DNA of 64,000 nucleotides, taken from assembly GCF_007748035.1 (NCBI RefSeq), contig NZ_CP036278.1:4340001-4404000 (forward strand), written 5' to 3'. A program made the position numbers and the translations under genes. Shown here piece after piece: positions 55,018 through 64,000 of this stretch. The notes beneath the pieces are model-generated. The model searched no databases and was not told the origin of the DNA. It saw only the letters and a list, made by a program, of their open reading frames with translations. The first letter of the stretch is position 1, and every line of letters starts with the position of its first letter. This stretch comes from Aeoliella mucimassa (GTDB lineage Bacteria > Planctomycetota > Planctomycetia > Pirellulales > Lacipirellulaceae).

Positions 55018-57159
55018 ATGTTACGCTCGTTTCCGATGAACTCGCGGTCAACTACGATCACTAGGATGGCCGCACTTGGTTTCGCCATCGGCCTGGTCAG
55101 TTCGGTGTTGGCTGGCGATTGGCAATCGCAGGCGGACCGCTATGCCGAGTTAGCCAAGCTCCCCCCTCCGGCCGGCTATCCTCAAGCAGATGCCAACGAT
55201 ACGTTCTGCGAGCAGTCGTTCTCAGCATTCGCCGAAACCCGCCGCGAGGCATTCCTCCGCTACGCTGCGCAGAACCCACAATCCGGCGTCTGGAGTCAAC
55301 TCGTCCTGGCGGAGCGCGGCCTGCCAGTGTGGGAGGGTTCGATCTACCGCAATCTGCTTCGCATCGATCGCCGGGAAGACACGGCCGACTTTGCGCTGCA
55401 TAGCATCCTGCGGATGCTGTACCAGTACCACGACTCCCCGGCCTTCAGCCGCCAACTCATCGGGTCGGCCGAACGCACGGTGCTCGACTTCAAGTACTGG
55501 CCCGACGAACCTGGCGTCGATTCGATGTGCACCTGGTCGGAGAATCACCACATCCTGTTCGCCAGCGCAGGATACCTGGCGGGGCAACTCTATCCCGAGC
55601 AAACATTTACGAACTCTGGGTGGACCGGCAAAGAGCTGATGGCCAAGCATCGCCCCAGAGTCCTACGTTGGCTCGATTTGCGGTATCGAACCGGCTTCAG
55701 TGAATGGCTTTCGAACGTCTATTACGATGCCGACATGGCCGCCCTGCTCAGTCTGATTGAGTTCTCCGAAGACGAAGAGATCGCCCAGCGAGCGACGATG
55801 GTGCTCGATTTGATGCTCGCCGATATCGCGTGCAACCAGTTCCATGGCAGTCTGGCTTGCACGCATGGCCGAAGCTACGAGTCGCATAAGAAATCGTCCC
55901 TTCGCGAGGGAACCTCGACCGTAAACAAGCTTTGCTTCGGCACCGGCAAGTTTCGCAGCGGTTCGATGAGTGGTGTTTCGATGGTCCTCAGTCCCAAGTA
56001 CCAGATGCCGGAGGTGCTGTACTCGATTGCAAACGATCCCAACCAGCAAGGCATGGTGAGTCGCCAGCGCATGGGCATCCGTGTCGACGAAGCCGCGCGG
56101 TGGGGCCTCGGCTTCGACACTCCTGAGGACGGCATGGTATGGCTCAGCCTCGAAGCCTACGCCCACCCCAAAACGCTTCCTTTGTTTGTGAACATGCTCG
56201 ATGAGTTCCATTGGTGGCAGAACAAGTTCTTCCAACCATTTGCGAAACAGCAAGCGGTCATTCGAGAGGCCCAACGCACCAATCAACTCTCGGCGCTCGC
56301 TACGCAGTACGAGGTCGACATCTCGCGCAATCTGCGTGAAGAGGTCAACATCTACACGTATCGCACTGCGGACTACATGCTTAGCACCGCCCAGGACTAC
56401 CGCGCCGGACTCGGCGGCGATCAGCACTCCATATGGCAAGCAACCCTAGGGCCCGACGCGATGTGCTTTACCACGTATCCGGTGCTCAACGCCAAGGCCA
56501 CGCCTGACAACTGGACCGGCAGTGGTACCTTGCCGCGGGCCGCCCAGCACGAGAACGTCGTGATTGTCATCTACCACCTGGAGCAAACGCCATCGCTCTA
56601 CGTACCCGAGACGGCCGACTTTACCCACGCCTGGCTTCCCCGCGATCGATTCGATGAAGTTATTGAGCGCGACGATTGGGTCTTCGCCCGTCGCGGCGAA
56701 GGGTATCTCGCTCTCTGGTCGTCGCAACCGACGCACTGGCAAGATCAGCTGGGAGACGACTACCAGCGGGAACTCATCGCCGATGGTCGCGACTGCGTTT
56801 GGATCTGCGAACTCGGCTGCAAGACCCACGATGGCACGTTCGAGAAGTTTGCCGATCGTCTTACCGCCGCGCCGATCAGCGTTGCTGATCGCAAGGTCAC
56901 CTATCGTTCGCCGAGCCAGGGAGCGCTTGCGTTTGGCTGGGATGGCCCGCTACTGAAGAACGACGCTCCCATTCCGCTGCACGACTATCCTCGCTATGAG
57001 AACCGTTTCATCCACAGCGATTTCCCCGCCGAACGCGTAACACTGCAGCACGGCAAACAACACCTGGTGCTCGATTGGAGGACACTCGAGCGGACCACGT
57101 ATCCCCCGTTAGATTTCGAGTCGACCAATCCTGAGACAGTTCGCTCGACCAAACCTTGA
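55018..57159 (+). CDS. Secreted protein of unknown function, helical-toroid-like
   Basis: This is a 713-residue protein from ATG 55018 with GGGGATG upstream, 19 bp after the GH97 gene. A signal peptide (RMAALGFAIGLVSSVLAGDW) is visible. The middle (about 130-330) is rich in aromatic helix pairs, with WSENHHILFASAGYLAGQLY and a CNQFHGSLACTHGRSYE block. This recalls the alpha/alpha toroid of polysaccharide lyases and related hydrolases, followed by a beta-rich C-terminal half. No family can be named. Given its neighbours it may act on the same glycan, which is an inference. Confidence 0.75.
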   Translation: MLRSFPMNSRSTTITRMAALGFAIGLVSSVLAGDWQSQADRYAELAKLPPPAGYPQADANDTFCEQSFSAFAETRREAFLRYAAQNPQSGVWSQLVLAERGLPVWEGSIYRNLLRIDRREDTADFALHSILRMLYQYHDSPAFSRQLIGSAERTVLDFKYWPDEPGVDSMCTWSENHHILFASAGYLAGQLYPEQTFTNSGWTGKELMAKHRPRVLRWLDLRYRTGFSEWLSNVYYDADMAALLSLIEFSEDEEIAQRATMVLDLMLADIACNQFHGSLACTHGRSYESHKKSSLREGTSTVNKLCFGTGKFRSGSMSGVSMVLSPKYQMPEVLYSIANDPNQQGMVSRQRMGIRVDEAARWGLGFDTPEDGMVWLSLEAYAHPKTLPLFVNMLDEFHWWQNKFFQPFAKQQAVIREAQRTNQLSALATQYEVDISRNLREEVNIYTYRTADYMLSTAQDYRAGLGGDQHSIWQATLGPDAMCFTTYPVLNAKATPDNWTGSGTLPRAAQHENVVIVIYHLEQTPSLYVPETADFTHAWLPRDRFDEVIERDDWVFARRGEGYLALWSSQPTHWQDQLGDDYQRELIADGRDCVWICELGCKTHDGTFEKFADRLTAAPISVADRKVTYRSPSQGALAFGWDGPLLKNDAPIPLHDYPRYENRFIHSDFPAERVTLQHGKQHLVLDWRTLERTTYPPLDFESTNPETVRSTKP

Positions 57160-57340
57160 TGGAACAAAAGTAGGCCGCTACGGGTTGCTGCAACCCTGAC
57201 GCTTGGTCCCTCGATCCACCAACAGGTAGAACTTGCTCTTCGCCAGAAGGGGTGGTCGGCACAACTCGGCATGTGCTAAACTTGCTGCCGCCGTGGGGGG
57301 GACCCACGCGACGCGTCCTCAAGATTGCCTGCCGAGGCCC

Positions 57341-59143
57341 ATGCAACTTACAACCATCGATTGGGCGATTATTCTAGCTGTGATCGCGGTCGCTGTTGGC
57401 GTCGGGGCAGCGGTGGCCCGTCAGGCCGGCAAGAACGCGAGCCAGTTTTTTCTCTCCGGCCGCAGCATGTCGGGCGTTTGGCTTGGCATCTCGATCGTCG
57501 CAACCACGTTTGCGGCCGACACGCCTGGGCTGGTTACCGAGTTCGTCCGCCAGGACGGAATTGCCGGCAACTGGCGGTGGTGGGCGTTGCTTCTCACAGG
57601 CATGCTCACCGTGTTTCTCTACGCGCGGCTTTGGCGTCGTTCCGGCGTGACCACCGATTTGGAGTTCTACGAGCTTCGCTACAGCGGACCACCAGCGGCC
57701 GCCTTGCGGGCGTTTCGCGCCATTTACCTTGGGGTGGTGTTCAACGTGATTGTGATGGCCATCGTATCGCTGGCGGCCATCAAGATCGGCCAAGTGATGT
57801 TCGGCTTCACGCCTATTCAGGTCCTGCTGTGGGGTGGACTCTCCACACTACTGTTTAGCACCACCGGCGGATTTCGCGCGGTGATACTCACCGACTGCAT
57901 TTTGTTTGTCGTCGCGATCGGCGGGGCAGTTGCCGCGGCCTACTTTGCAGTCAACCATCCCGATGTTGGCGGCCTGGCGAACTTGCTCACCCACGAGCGA
58001 GTCGTTGGCAAACTAAACCTTGTGCCCGCCTGGGATTGGTCGAACCCCGACGCCCGTGAGTCGCTGCTAATGGTGTTTATCATTCCGCTCTCGGTCCAAT
58101 GGTGGAGTATGTGGTATCCGAGCGCCGAACCAGGCGGCGGAGGCTACCTGGCTCAGCGGATGCTCGCGGCGAAGAACGAGAACCACGCGGTCGGGGCAGT
58201 CATGTTGTTCAACGCCGTGCACTACGCGATCCGCCCTTGGCCATGGATTCTGGTCGCGCTCGCTTCGCTGGTGGTTTTTCCAACCGTGACCGATCTGGGA
58301 ATCGCCTTCCCCGACATTGCCCAAGACAAACTCGGCAACGACTTGGCTTACCCCGCGATGCTCACCTTCGCGTCTGAAGGCTGGCAAGGCCTGATCGTCG
58401 CCTCGCTGCTGGCCGCTTACATGTCGACTATTTCGACTCACCTGAACTGGGGCTCGTCGTACGTGGTGAACGATTTTTACCAACGATTTATCGAGCCCAA
58501 CGCGAGCGACCGCAACCTGGTTCGGGTGGGGCGTGTGTCGACCATCATCATGATGCTGCTGGCCAGCCTGCTCGCGCTATGGCTCAACACCGCCGAGCAA
58601 GGCTTTACCATCCTGCTACAAGTCGGAGCAGGCACTGGGCTCATTTATATCCTGCGGTGGTACTGGTGGCGCATCAACGCGTATGCCGAGATCGTGGCGA
58701 TGGTGATATCGTTTGCTATCGCTCTGTTCTTTCAATGGAGTCCCGACCTGCTGAGCGACTCGCAGCAACTCTGCGCAGGCGTGCTCATCACCACGTGCTG
58801 TTGGATGCTTACCATCATGCTCACTCCCGCTGAGTCGCGCGAAACGCTGGAGAGCTTTTGCCGCCTGATTCGCCCCGCCGGACCAGGCTGGGCCAAGGTC
58901 TACCGCGACGCCGAACAAGCTGGACAACCAATTACTGGGCCAGGCCCCGGCGAGAGCTTGCCGCTGGGCATCTTGCGGATGGTACTTGGCTGCATTGGAA
59001 TCTACGCGGCCTTGTTCGCGGTCGGTTACGCACTGTTTGGCAACACCATGGTGTGCATCACGCTCGGTAGTGTGAGCCTGGTTGCCGCCCTGCTGCTGTT
59101 GGCCACCTATCGCCGGCAACCAGCGAGGAGCACCCCGTCGTGA
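57341..59143 (+). CDS. Sodium:solute symporter family transporter
   Basis: The protein has 600 residues from ATG 57341 (the frame upstream lacks family sequence). About thirteen to fourteen hydrophobic helices are seen. SSS blocks: FFLSGRSMSGVWLGISIVAT near the N-terminus, TTFAADTPGLVTEFVRQDG as the sodium/substrate region, and LLAAYMSTISTHLNWGSSYV (TM8-like). This SSS branch is common beside glycoside hydrolases in planctomycetes and imports sugars or other solutes with Na+. The stop overlaps the cutC start by four bases. Confidence 0.92.
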   Translation: MQLTTIDWAIILAVIAVAVGVGAAVARQAGKNASQFFLSGRSMSGVWLGISIVATTFAADTPGLVTEFVRQDGIAGNWRWWALLLTGMLTVFLYARLWRRSGVTTDLEFYELRYSGPPAAALRAFRAIYLGVVFNVIVMAIVSLAAIKIGQVMFGFTPIQVLLWGGLSTLLFSTTGGFRAVILTDCILFVVAIGGAVAAAYFAVNHPDVGGLANLLTHERVVGKLNLVPAWDWSNPDARESLLMVFIIPLSVQWWSMWYPSAEPGGGGYLAQRMLAAKNENHAVGAVMLFNAVHYAIRPWPWILVALASLVVFPTVTDLGIAFPDIAQDKLGNDLAYPAMLTFASEGWQGLIVASLLAAYMSTISTHLNWGSSYVVNDFYQRFIEPNASDRNLVRVGRVSTIIMMLLASLLALWLNTAEQGFTILLQVGAGTGLIYILRWYWWRINAYAEIVAMVISFAIALFFQWSPDLLSDSQQLCAGVLITTCCWMLTIMLTPAESRETLESFCRLIRPAGPGWAKVYRDAEQAGQPITGPGPGESLPLGILRMVLGCIGIYAALFAVGYALFGNTMVCITLGSVSLVAALLLLATYRRQPARSTPS

Positions 59144-59907
59144 ACCACCCAGTAGCGCGACGCGTGCAGCTTGAGGTTTGTGTTGGCTCGCTGGCCGACG
59201 CCACCGCAGCCGCCAGCGCTGGAGCCAACCGACTGGAGCTTTGTAGCGCCCTCGAACTTGGCGGCCTTACCCCATCGCTGGCGCTTATTGAACAGGTGAT
59301 CGACGCAGTCGACCTGCCGGTGGTCGTGATGCTCCGCCCTCGTGCAGGTGGCTTTTGCTACTCGCCCGAAGAGCATCGCTGCATGCTTCGCGATGCGGAA
59401 CTCGCCCTCAATGCAGGAGCTGTAGGGGTGGTGTTTGGTTATTTAACACCGACCTGCGAAATCGACTCCCTGCGGACACGCGAGCTAGTCGACCTAGCCG
59501 GAGAGCATTCTACGGTGTTCCACCGCGCGTTCGACTCGGTTAGCGATCCATCGGCAGCGCTCGACACGCTCATCGATCTCGGAGTCACGCGGGTGCTCAC
59601 CACCGGCGGGGCTGCGAATGCCATCGACGGGGCCGACTCCCTCGGCCGACTCGTGGCTCAGTCGAACGGTCGCATCGAAGTAATGCCAGGCGGCGGAGTC
59701 ACCGCGGCCAACGTCGCCCAGATCGTCACACTCACAGGCTGCCAGCAAGTACACGCCGGCGCAGCAACGAGCGCACAAGACGAATCCATCCCCCCCGAAG
59801 TCGCCGCGCAGCTTTGCGACCTCAAACGCCTCACCGCCGGCCAGCTACGGGTGGTCGACCAGCAGTCGGTCGCTGAACTCTCCGAAGTGCTGCTTGGTTT
59901 GGGATAG
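59140..59907 (+). CDS. cutC: CutC-family protein
   Basis: This 255-residue protein has a GTG start overlapping the symporter TGA (GTGA). Family motifs: QLEVCVGSLADATAAASAGA, NRLELCSALELGGLTPSLAL, VVMLRPRAGGFCYSPEE, VFHRAFDS, and MPGGGVTAANVAQI. CutC is a TIM-barrel protein long linked to copper homeostasis on weak evidence; more recent views favour a carbohydrate-related enzyme. Its coupling to a solute transporter and a glycosidase here supports the metabolic reading. Confidence 0.92.
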   Translation: MNHPVARRVQLEVCVGSLADATAAASAGANRLELCSALELGGLTPSLALIEQVIDAVDLPVVVMLRPRAGGFCYSPEEHRCMLRDAELALNAGAVGVVFGYLTPTCEIDSLRTRELVDLAGEHSTVFHRAFDSVSDPSAALDTLIDLGVTRVLTTGGAANAIDGADSLGRLVAQSNGRIEVMPGGGVTAANVAQIVTLTGCQQVHAGAATSAQDESIPPEVAAQLCDLKRLTAGQLRVVDQQSVAELSEVLLGLG

Positions 59908-59919
59908 CTGAGCTTTCCC

Positions 59920-59935
59920 GGGAGGGGTTCCTCCC
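59920..59935 (+). terminator. Short hairpin after cutC
   Basis: GGGAGG and CCTCCC form a perfect 6-bp stem with a GGTT loop 13 bp after the stop; TACAAA follows. Small, but well placed to end the operon. Confidence 0.5.
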
Positions 59936-60058
59936 TACAAACCGATACGACGACGTGCCCTCTGCACTGTAGGCACAGCCGGATGTCCTGCGTAAAATAA
60001 AGTCGTCATCGTCTTCCCACGGTCACTCCTTCCGCCTGCTCGATAAGGCTTTCCCAGG

Positions 60059-60406
60059 ATGAGCACACACCTTGGCAACTCGCTACTGGAAGAACTGTCG
60101 CATCGCGGACTGCGTGGCATGTACTTCGATTACGCTGGCTACCAAGCGTTGCGTAGTCTGGCCACGGTCGAGCAAGTACAACAGTTTCTCGATACCAACG
60201 GGTATGCGTCGGTTCTCGCAACGGAGGACCCAGTCTGGATTGCCGACGGACTCGAAGAAGCCAAGGAAGACCAAGCGATCCCCTGGTCGGCAGCCTTCGA
60301 CATCGCCAGTTTCATCGTCTTTCCACTCTGGCTACTAGGTCGCCTACGTCCAAAGCGGAGAGTATTCCCAAGCCGCGTTCAACGAATGCCTGGCCACCGG
60401 CGTTAA
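60059..60406 (+). CDS. Small protein with C-terminal membrane segment, unrecognised
   Basis: This 115-residue protein runs from ATG 60059. A soluble helical N-terminal part (SLLEELSHRGLRGMYFDYAG) is followed by one hydrophobic segment (AFDIASFIVFPLWLLGRL) and an Arg-rich end. There is no signal peptide and no known motif. The ribosome site is weak. Sequence character is protein-like up to about residue 100, but the gene could be a remnant, as a clear pseudogene follows. Confidence 0.45.
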   Translation: MSTHLGNSLLEELSHRGLRGMYFDYAGYQALRSLATVEQVQQFLDTNGYASVLATEDPVWIADGLEEAKEDQAIPWSAAFDIASFIVFPLWLLGRLRPKRRVFPSRVQRMPGHRR

Positions 60407-60498
60407 TTCACAAATTGGTATAACACATGCTCATTCATATGAATCTGCACACCAACCCACACATAAGACTCTAGACGACGTGTCCACTTACACCATGA

Positions 60499-60867
60499 AT
60501 CGCAGAGACACTGGTCGCCCATTACCGTGGCGACGAGAAACCCTCCTCCACGCTCGTTGAGGCGGACGATGCAATTGTGCCTTTGCTCGTCGATAAACTC
60601 ACCTACTCCACGAACCATGAGCACCGCGCTAAGTTACTTGAGATCATCGGGTAACATCGACTTCCGAAGACCATTCCGTTCCTCGCGTCAACGCTCATGG
60701 ATGAACACCCCGATGTGTGGAAACAGGCCCTCGATGTACTTGTAACCATCGGTGACGAAGAGTCTAGACATGCCTTAGCTCGATGCCTTATCGCACTCGC
60801 ACCGGACGACTAGCGTGCAAGCTGGATTGCCGAAGCGATGGAACAAATCCAGTCGCAAACCAAGTAG
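60499..60867 (+). pseudogene. HEAT-repeat-like remnant with in-frame stops
   Basis: One frame gives I-A-E-T-L-V-A-H-Y-R-G-D-E, then AIVPLLVDKLTYSTNHEHRA-KLLEIIG, a TAA, then TIPFLASTLMDEHPDVWKQA-LDVLVTIGDEES..ALARCLIALAPDD, a TAG, then RASWIAEAMEQIQSQTK before the final stop. The repeated A-I-x-x-L/F-L-x-x-x-L and V-x-x-x-A-L-x-x-L-x-x-I-G pattern is that of HEAT-like repeats. No frameshift is needed to link the three pieces. The upstream end is lost. Decayed gene. Confidence 0.6.
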
Positions 60868-60946
60868 AACGCAGAATCTCGCCCCTTGGTGTATAATCGT
60901 TACATCGGCTGTTACTCGATTCGTGACTCCTCGGGGAGATTGTTCA

Positions 60947-61993
60947 ATGAAGCACGCTCATGTCGCTAGCGTGGTCTTGCTGCTTGCTGGATATTGGCTC
61001 TCAGGCCATGACTCGGTTCGGGCAGAGGATGATCGGTCTGGGGAGATAATCGACAAGATTGTGGAAAGCAATCCGAACCTCGCATTGGACGAGACTGGAT
61101 CCGAAACGGAAGTACGCCCTTTTCCAGCCAACCTCTCCTTAGTCATCGGTGGTGGTCAGCGAGTACTCGGCCAAACGCTTGACGCGCGTTTTGGAGTTTC
61201 GGGGTTGTACACCGCGGCGAGAGCAGATCGGCCGGATGTACCAGTAATTTGGGCATCCCCAGCAGTCGACAAATTACAACGAGTTCTGGCGCAGCCACTT
61301 AAAAAAGAAGGCCTGCAGTTTCAGGACACTCCGCTATCGGAAGTGGCCGATTTCGTCCGGAATGAATACAAGATTAAAGTACTGCTAGACATTCCCTCGC
61401 TCGATGACTTGGGGCTTTCACCAGACGAAAAGATCAATACACACCTAAGCGAGATGCCCTTAGGTGCGGCAATAAAGATCATGCTGCAAGAGGTCGATTT
61501 AACCACCATCATCGCGCACGATACCGTAGTGATTGCAAGTGAGGATGAAGCTTACAGCTGGCCTTTGGTCGCCATCTATCCGGTAGGCGACCTTCTTGAA
61601 GTAAAACAGCACGACGATTTTGCTCCCAAGCAACAAGGGGGTGCTCAATCACCGGAAGACATCGCCCATCTCACAACTCTTCTCAAGGCGACCTGCTGCG
61701 TGGATGGCTGGAGTAACGGCGAAGGCACCATCGCGACAATGCAGCCCAGCTTGTTTATTGTCAGGCACCGAGAAGAAGTACACCAGGAGATACAAGATTT
61801 CCTCTCGGCCTTGAGACTCGCCAAGCAACATCGGTTTGCCATTCCGTTAGAGCATCACCAGAACGACAAGAAGCGGGATACTCGCGCCAAGAGCAAAACG
61901 AAGCGAGTAGAGAACCGCGAGGATAGCGACACCGGCGGGATCGGGGGCCAAGGTGGATTCGGGGGTGGTTTCGGGGGTGGTGGAATGTTTTAG
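60947..61993 (+). CDS. Exported STN/secretin-like protein with Gly-rich tail
   Basis: The protein has 348 residues from ATG 60947, with CGGGGAG upstream. Signal peptide VASVVLLLAGYWLSGHDSVR. Residues about 100-200 (FQDTPLSEVADFVRNEYKIK; LPLGAAIKIMLQEVDLTTII-like block) have the pattern of the STN or secretin N-terminal fold, as in many planctomycete proteins where this repeat occurs without a secretin pore. The C-terminus is Lys/Arg-rich then GGIGGQGGFGGGFGGGGMF. No beta-barrel pore region is seen. Role unknown. Confidence 0.65.
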   Translation: MKHAHVASVVLLLAGYWLSGHDSVRAEDDRSGEIIDKIVESNPNLALDETGSETEVRPFPANLSLVIGGGQRVLGQTLDARFGVSGLYTAARADRPDVPVIWASPAVDKLQRVLAQPLKKEGLQFQDTPLSEVADFVRNEYKIKVLLDIPSLDDLGLSPDEKINTHLSEMPLGAAIKIMLQEVDLTTIIAHDTVVIASEDEAYSWPLVAIYPVGDLLEVKQHDDFAPKQQGGAQSPEDIAHLTTLLKATCCVDGWSNGEGTIATMQPSLFIVRHREEVHQEIQDFLSALRLAKQHRFAIPLEHHQNDKKRDTRAKSKTKRVENREDSDTGGIGGQGGFGGGFGGGGMF

Positions 61994-62071
61994 CCAACGC
62001 AATTTTCCACGCCTTTCTGAAACGTCCATCGCGTTAGAAATCCGCGAGTGGAAGTCGATGGCTGCAACGCT

Positions 62072-62842
62072 CTAGCAGAGCCCAACTGGCGGCTGGGCAA
62101 CATTAGGGCCTCCTCGGTGTGGTCCAGACACGTACCTCTCAGGCGTGCCAGGGAGGTGGCTTAGGCACTTTTTCGAGCATGCGTGAACGAGCAGCGGTAG
62201 CACATCAGTCGCCACCTTGAGGGAGATCCAAACTTGGTGAGGAATCGAGTCGCCGAACGGTCTGTTACACAAGCTGCATGTTTCCGGAGTTGCATCGAGT
62301 GCGGATTGGGGCAAATTCGGAAAAGGTGGACGGTACTTGTAATTGCCGTATAGAGCCCGCGTGCTCACAGTGCTGTCAATCAGTCTCTTGCAGCGGGTAA
62401 TCTCGAACGGCAACCAATGCAACCGATAGGAGGTGTATGGAGTGAAATTTTCGAGTGCCGCCATTTCTCCGATCTGTGGAGGTATGCGGACTAAACTACT
62501 GCCATAAAGAGTGAGCCGCCGAACGCGAGTCAATTTGGCAATAGACGCGGGCAACGTAACGATTTGTGTCCAATCATGCGGGTCGATATCTCGCCCTGGT
62601 GCGAACTCCTCACGCCCATCTGCTGCTGCTTGTTCGATCAGCTCTAGCAACTGAATCCAAGCAGGTGCCCGCTCGTCTTGCACCTCGCCATGAAGTGCAA
62701 GGTTAGGCCATCGTCCGCCGCTGTATTGCGCATTCAGACAGTTGCACGATGGGCGTGTGACCGCTACCACTGGCGGATCTTCCATCTGGACATTTGGGGA
62801 TTGCGTGGGCCTTCTGAATTGATTTCTTAACCAGTTAAACAC
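62072..62842 (-). CDS. Leucine-rich-repeat-like protein with Cys-rich C-terminal part
   Basis: The protein has 256 residues from GTG 62842, preceded by GGGAGGTG at an ideal spacing; the frame further upstream is discounted for that reason. Residues about 90-165 (IVTLPASIAKLTRVRRLTLY then LVRIPPQIGEMAALENF) are two to three leucine-rich repeats of the bacterial P-x-x-I-x-x-L type. The C-terminal part has C-S-L-C and later H-A-C-S-K-K-C, a possible zinc site. No signal peptide. A protein-binding role is inferred. Confidence 0.6.
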   Translation of the reverse strand: MFNWLRNQFRRPTQSPNVQMEDPPVVAVTRPSCNCLNAQYSGGRWPNLALHGEVQDERAPAWIQLLELIEQAAADGREEFAPGRDIDPHDWTQIVTLPASIAKLTRVRRLTLYGSSLVRIPPQIGEMAALENFTPYTSYRLHWLPFEITRCKRLIDSTVSTRALYGNYKYRPPFPNLPQSALDATPETCSLCNRPFGDSIPHQVWISLKVATDVLPLLVHACSKKCLSHLPGTPERYVSGPHRGGPNVAQPPVGLC

Positions 62843-63007
62843 GTAGTCACCTCCCCCTGCTGATCCGACATATGAGACCACGAGTATAGCAGCTCACCCA
62901 ATCTAGTATCCACCAACCAGGAGTATGAAGCGAGCTTTCACTGCCTCCGAACCCAGAAGGCCGTGTTCGTGTCAAACAAGGGGAACAAACTCGACAGCGA
63001 GACCGCG

Positions 63008-63253
63008 ATGGACTCAAAGACGAAAGCACTCTTGGACCGTATCGAGCACCTTGAAGATGCAATTACTAAGGCACGAGAGTACCTGGAAAGCGGCAAGCAC
63101 GCCCACTGGCACGGCTTTCGCCCGTTGTTCGATTCCAAGTCCCGAGCCGACAAGACACTTCCACCGCACAGGGATTGGGTGAAGAATGTGTTCCTACCCC
63201 GGCGAGAAAGGGCACTCGATCGAGCCTATCGGAAACTGGAGAGACTGACGTAG
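63008..63253 (+). CDS. Small Arg/Lys-rich helical protein, unrecognised
   Basis: The protein has 81 residues from ATG 63008; GTG 62963 would extend it to 96. It is helical and charged (ALLDRIEHLEDAITKAREYL), with an HWHGFRPLF segment and a basic end. No family recognised, no signal peptide, no clear ribosome site. It reads like a real protein but support is weak. Confidence 0.4.
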   Translation: MDSKTKALLDRIEHLEDAITKAREYLESGKHAHWHGFRPLFDSKSRADKTLPPHRDWVKNVFLPRRERALDRAYRKLERLT

Positions 63254-63449
63254 AGTACGTCAGCGGCGCGGGCCGCACATCCCAGCTCGCACAGACTGGT
63301 TCTCTCCCCACAGCGACCAGTGTGCCATTCGGAGTGAAGATGCGGGGACGGGATGCGACTCGCATCGCCCGGCATGTGTTGAGTCGTTAGAATTGAACTC
63401 TCGCTTGTCGGGTTAGCTTGCCCAGCCAGAGAATTGTGAAAGTGGAATC

Positions 63450-63830
63450 ATGCCAGATCGTGCCGAAATAGTTGACCTCGGCTTCTCCGTTGCGGATGCC
63501 GATAATGTATCGTTCAGATTCAACGGGGAGCACTTGGTACTCGATTTCACTGACTGGCGAGAGCAACCTGTGTCAGTCAGGTTTGAGAATACAATCGGAT
63601 TGCGCTACCAACTTGCGGAGTATACGTTATCACGCGAGGAGCGTTTTGACTCAACGCACGTGATCCACGAATCGGAGTGGTTGAAGGCTCACATAGACCA
63701 GAGTGAGGCGTGGGATGGCCCCAACTGGGTTCACTACAAACTCAATTTCAACGCTGGTCCGACAGTTGAAATCTTATGCACGGGAGTTGGTCGAACTGGA
63801 GATTCTGAAATCTCTGACGTTTCAGAGTGA
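63450..63830 (+). CDS. Small protein of unknown function
   Basis: This 126-residue protein runs from ATG 63450. It is mixed beta and acidic (NVSFRFNGEHLVLDFTDWRE, later WVHYKLNFNAGPTVEILCTG). This resembles small immunity or house-keeping proteins in general character, but no family was recognised. No membrane segment or signal peptide. A continuing frame in a neighbouring phase after residue 110 could mean a nearby frameshift. Confidence 0.5.
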   Translation: MPDRAEIVDLGFSVADADNVSFRFNGEHLVLDFTDWREQPVSVRFENTIGLRYQLAEYTLSREERFDSTHVIHESEWLKAHIDQSEAWDGPNWVHYKLNFNAGPTVEILCTGVGRTGDSEISDVSE

Positions 63831-64000
63831 CATGCACACCATTTGGAGCAAGGAAGCGGGGGCGGAGTTGGATGACGTCTCACGAATGATGTGGCAGGAT
63901 GTCAGCGGTTGTCCAAGTATGGCGAGAGATTCAGCGTGTACTCGATTGCTCCCGTCCGATTGCTTGTGATTTGGTACAGGGCCTCGCCAATTGTCGATTT
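63831..64000. other. Right edge, nothing supported
   Basis: No start, terminator or repeat could be fixed in the last 170 bases; short frames run on but do not show family-like sequence. Confidence 0.3.

Overview
The window reads as a chromosomal segment of a planctomycete, most likely Pirellulales (Lacipirellulaceae-like). This is inferred from family knowledge, not from a 16S gene. The signs are several secreted proteins ending in a dockerin-like EF-hand repeat plus a V-P-E-P sorting tail (PEP-CTERM), DUF1559-type pseudopilins ([14 protein letters not shown]), formylglycine sulfatases, an ECF sigma/FecR pair of planctomycete type, and high GC with weak Shine-Dalgarno sites. No rRNA, tRNA or CRISPR array was seen.

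Layout. 1-7.1 kb: secreted or membrane proteins of unknown role (TPR, coiled-coil), then rsmH with a coupled 24-codon ORF and a one-TM protein, then a PEP-CTERM protein. 7.1-7.6 kb: a gene-free, hairpin-rich stretch ending in an intrinsic terminator, followed by queA. 8.8-14.9 kb: a six-gene, one-strand two-component module (two histidine kinases and four receiver-only proteins, one of them a tandem receiver). 15-16 kb: a hairpin-rich spacer and a Flp pilin. 16.2-21.9 kb: an A-type Fe-S carrier, a pseudopilin/polytopic membrane fusion, a cysteine desulfurase, a sulfatase and a nucleotidyltransferase-HD protein. 22-31 kb: an intergenic inverted-repeat family, a TM-GNAT fusion, an overlapping SET-methyltransferase / AdoMet-decarboxylase-like pair, a ribbon-helix-helix protein, a Tat-exported TIM-barrel protein, icd, and a metalloprotease-like/zinc-ribbon pair.

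31-36 kb: two insertion sequences of different families have each cut a gene. An IS903-group IS5 element (9-bp target duplication) splits an antiporter-PtsN gene, and an IS630 element (CTAG target, TA duplication) splits a Gfo/Idh/MocA oxidoreductase. Removing element plus one duplication restores both reading frames exactly.

36-59.9 kb is largely extracellular and glycan-related: a matrixin-like PEP-CTERM protease, an arylsulfatase, a DUF1593 protein, a large clan GH-A-like/ricin/LamG PEP-CTERM protein, GNAT and SGNH proteins, an ECF sigma + FecR (frameshifted) + PEP-CTERM + pseudopilin unit, and a GH97 / unknown secreted protein / sodium-solute symporter / CutC operon. The most unusual gene is at 49-51.7 kb: two complete PEP-CTERM proteins (signal peptide, lectin-like domain, dockerin-like repeat, sorting tail) fused in frame, with an internal sorting signal directly followed by an internal signal peptide. 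60-64 kb is sparser and holds small orphan genes and a HEAT-like remnant with in-frame stops.
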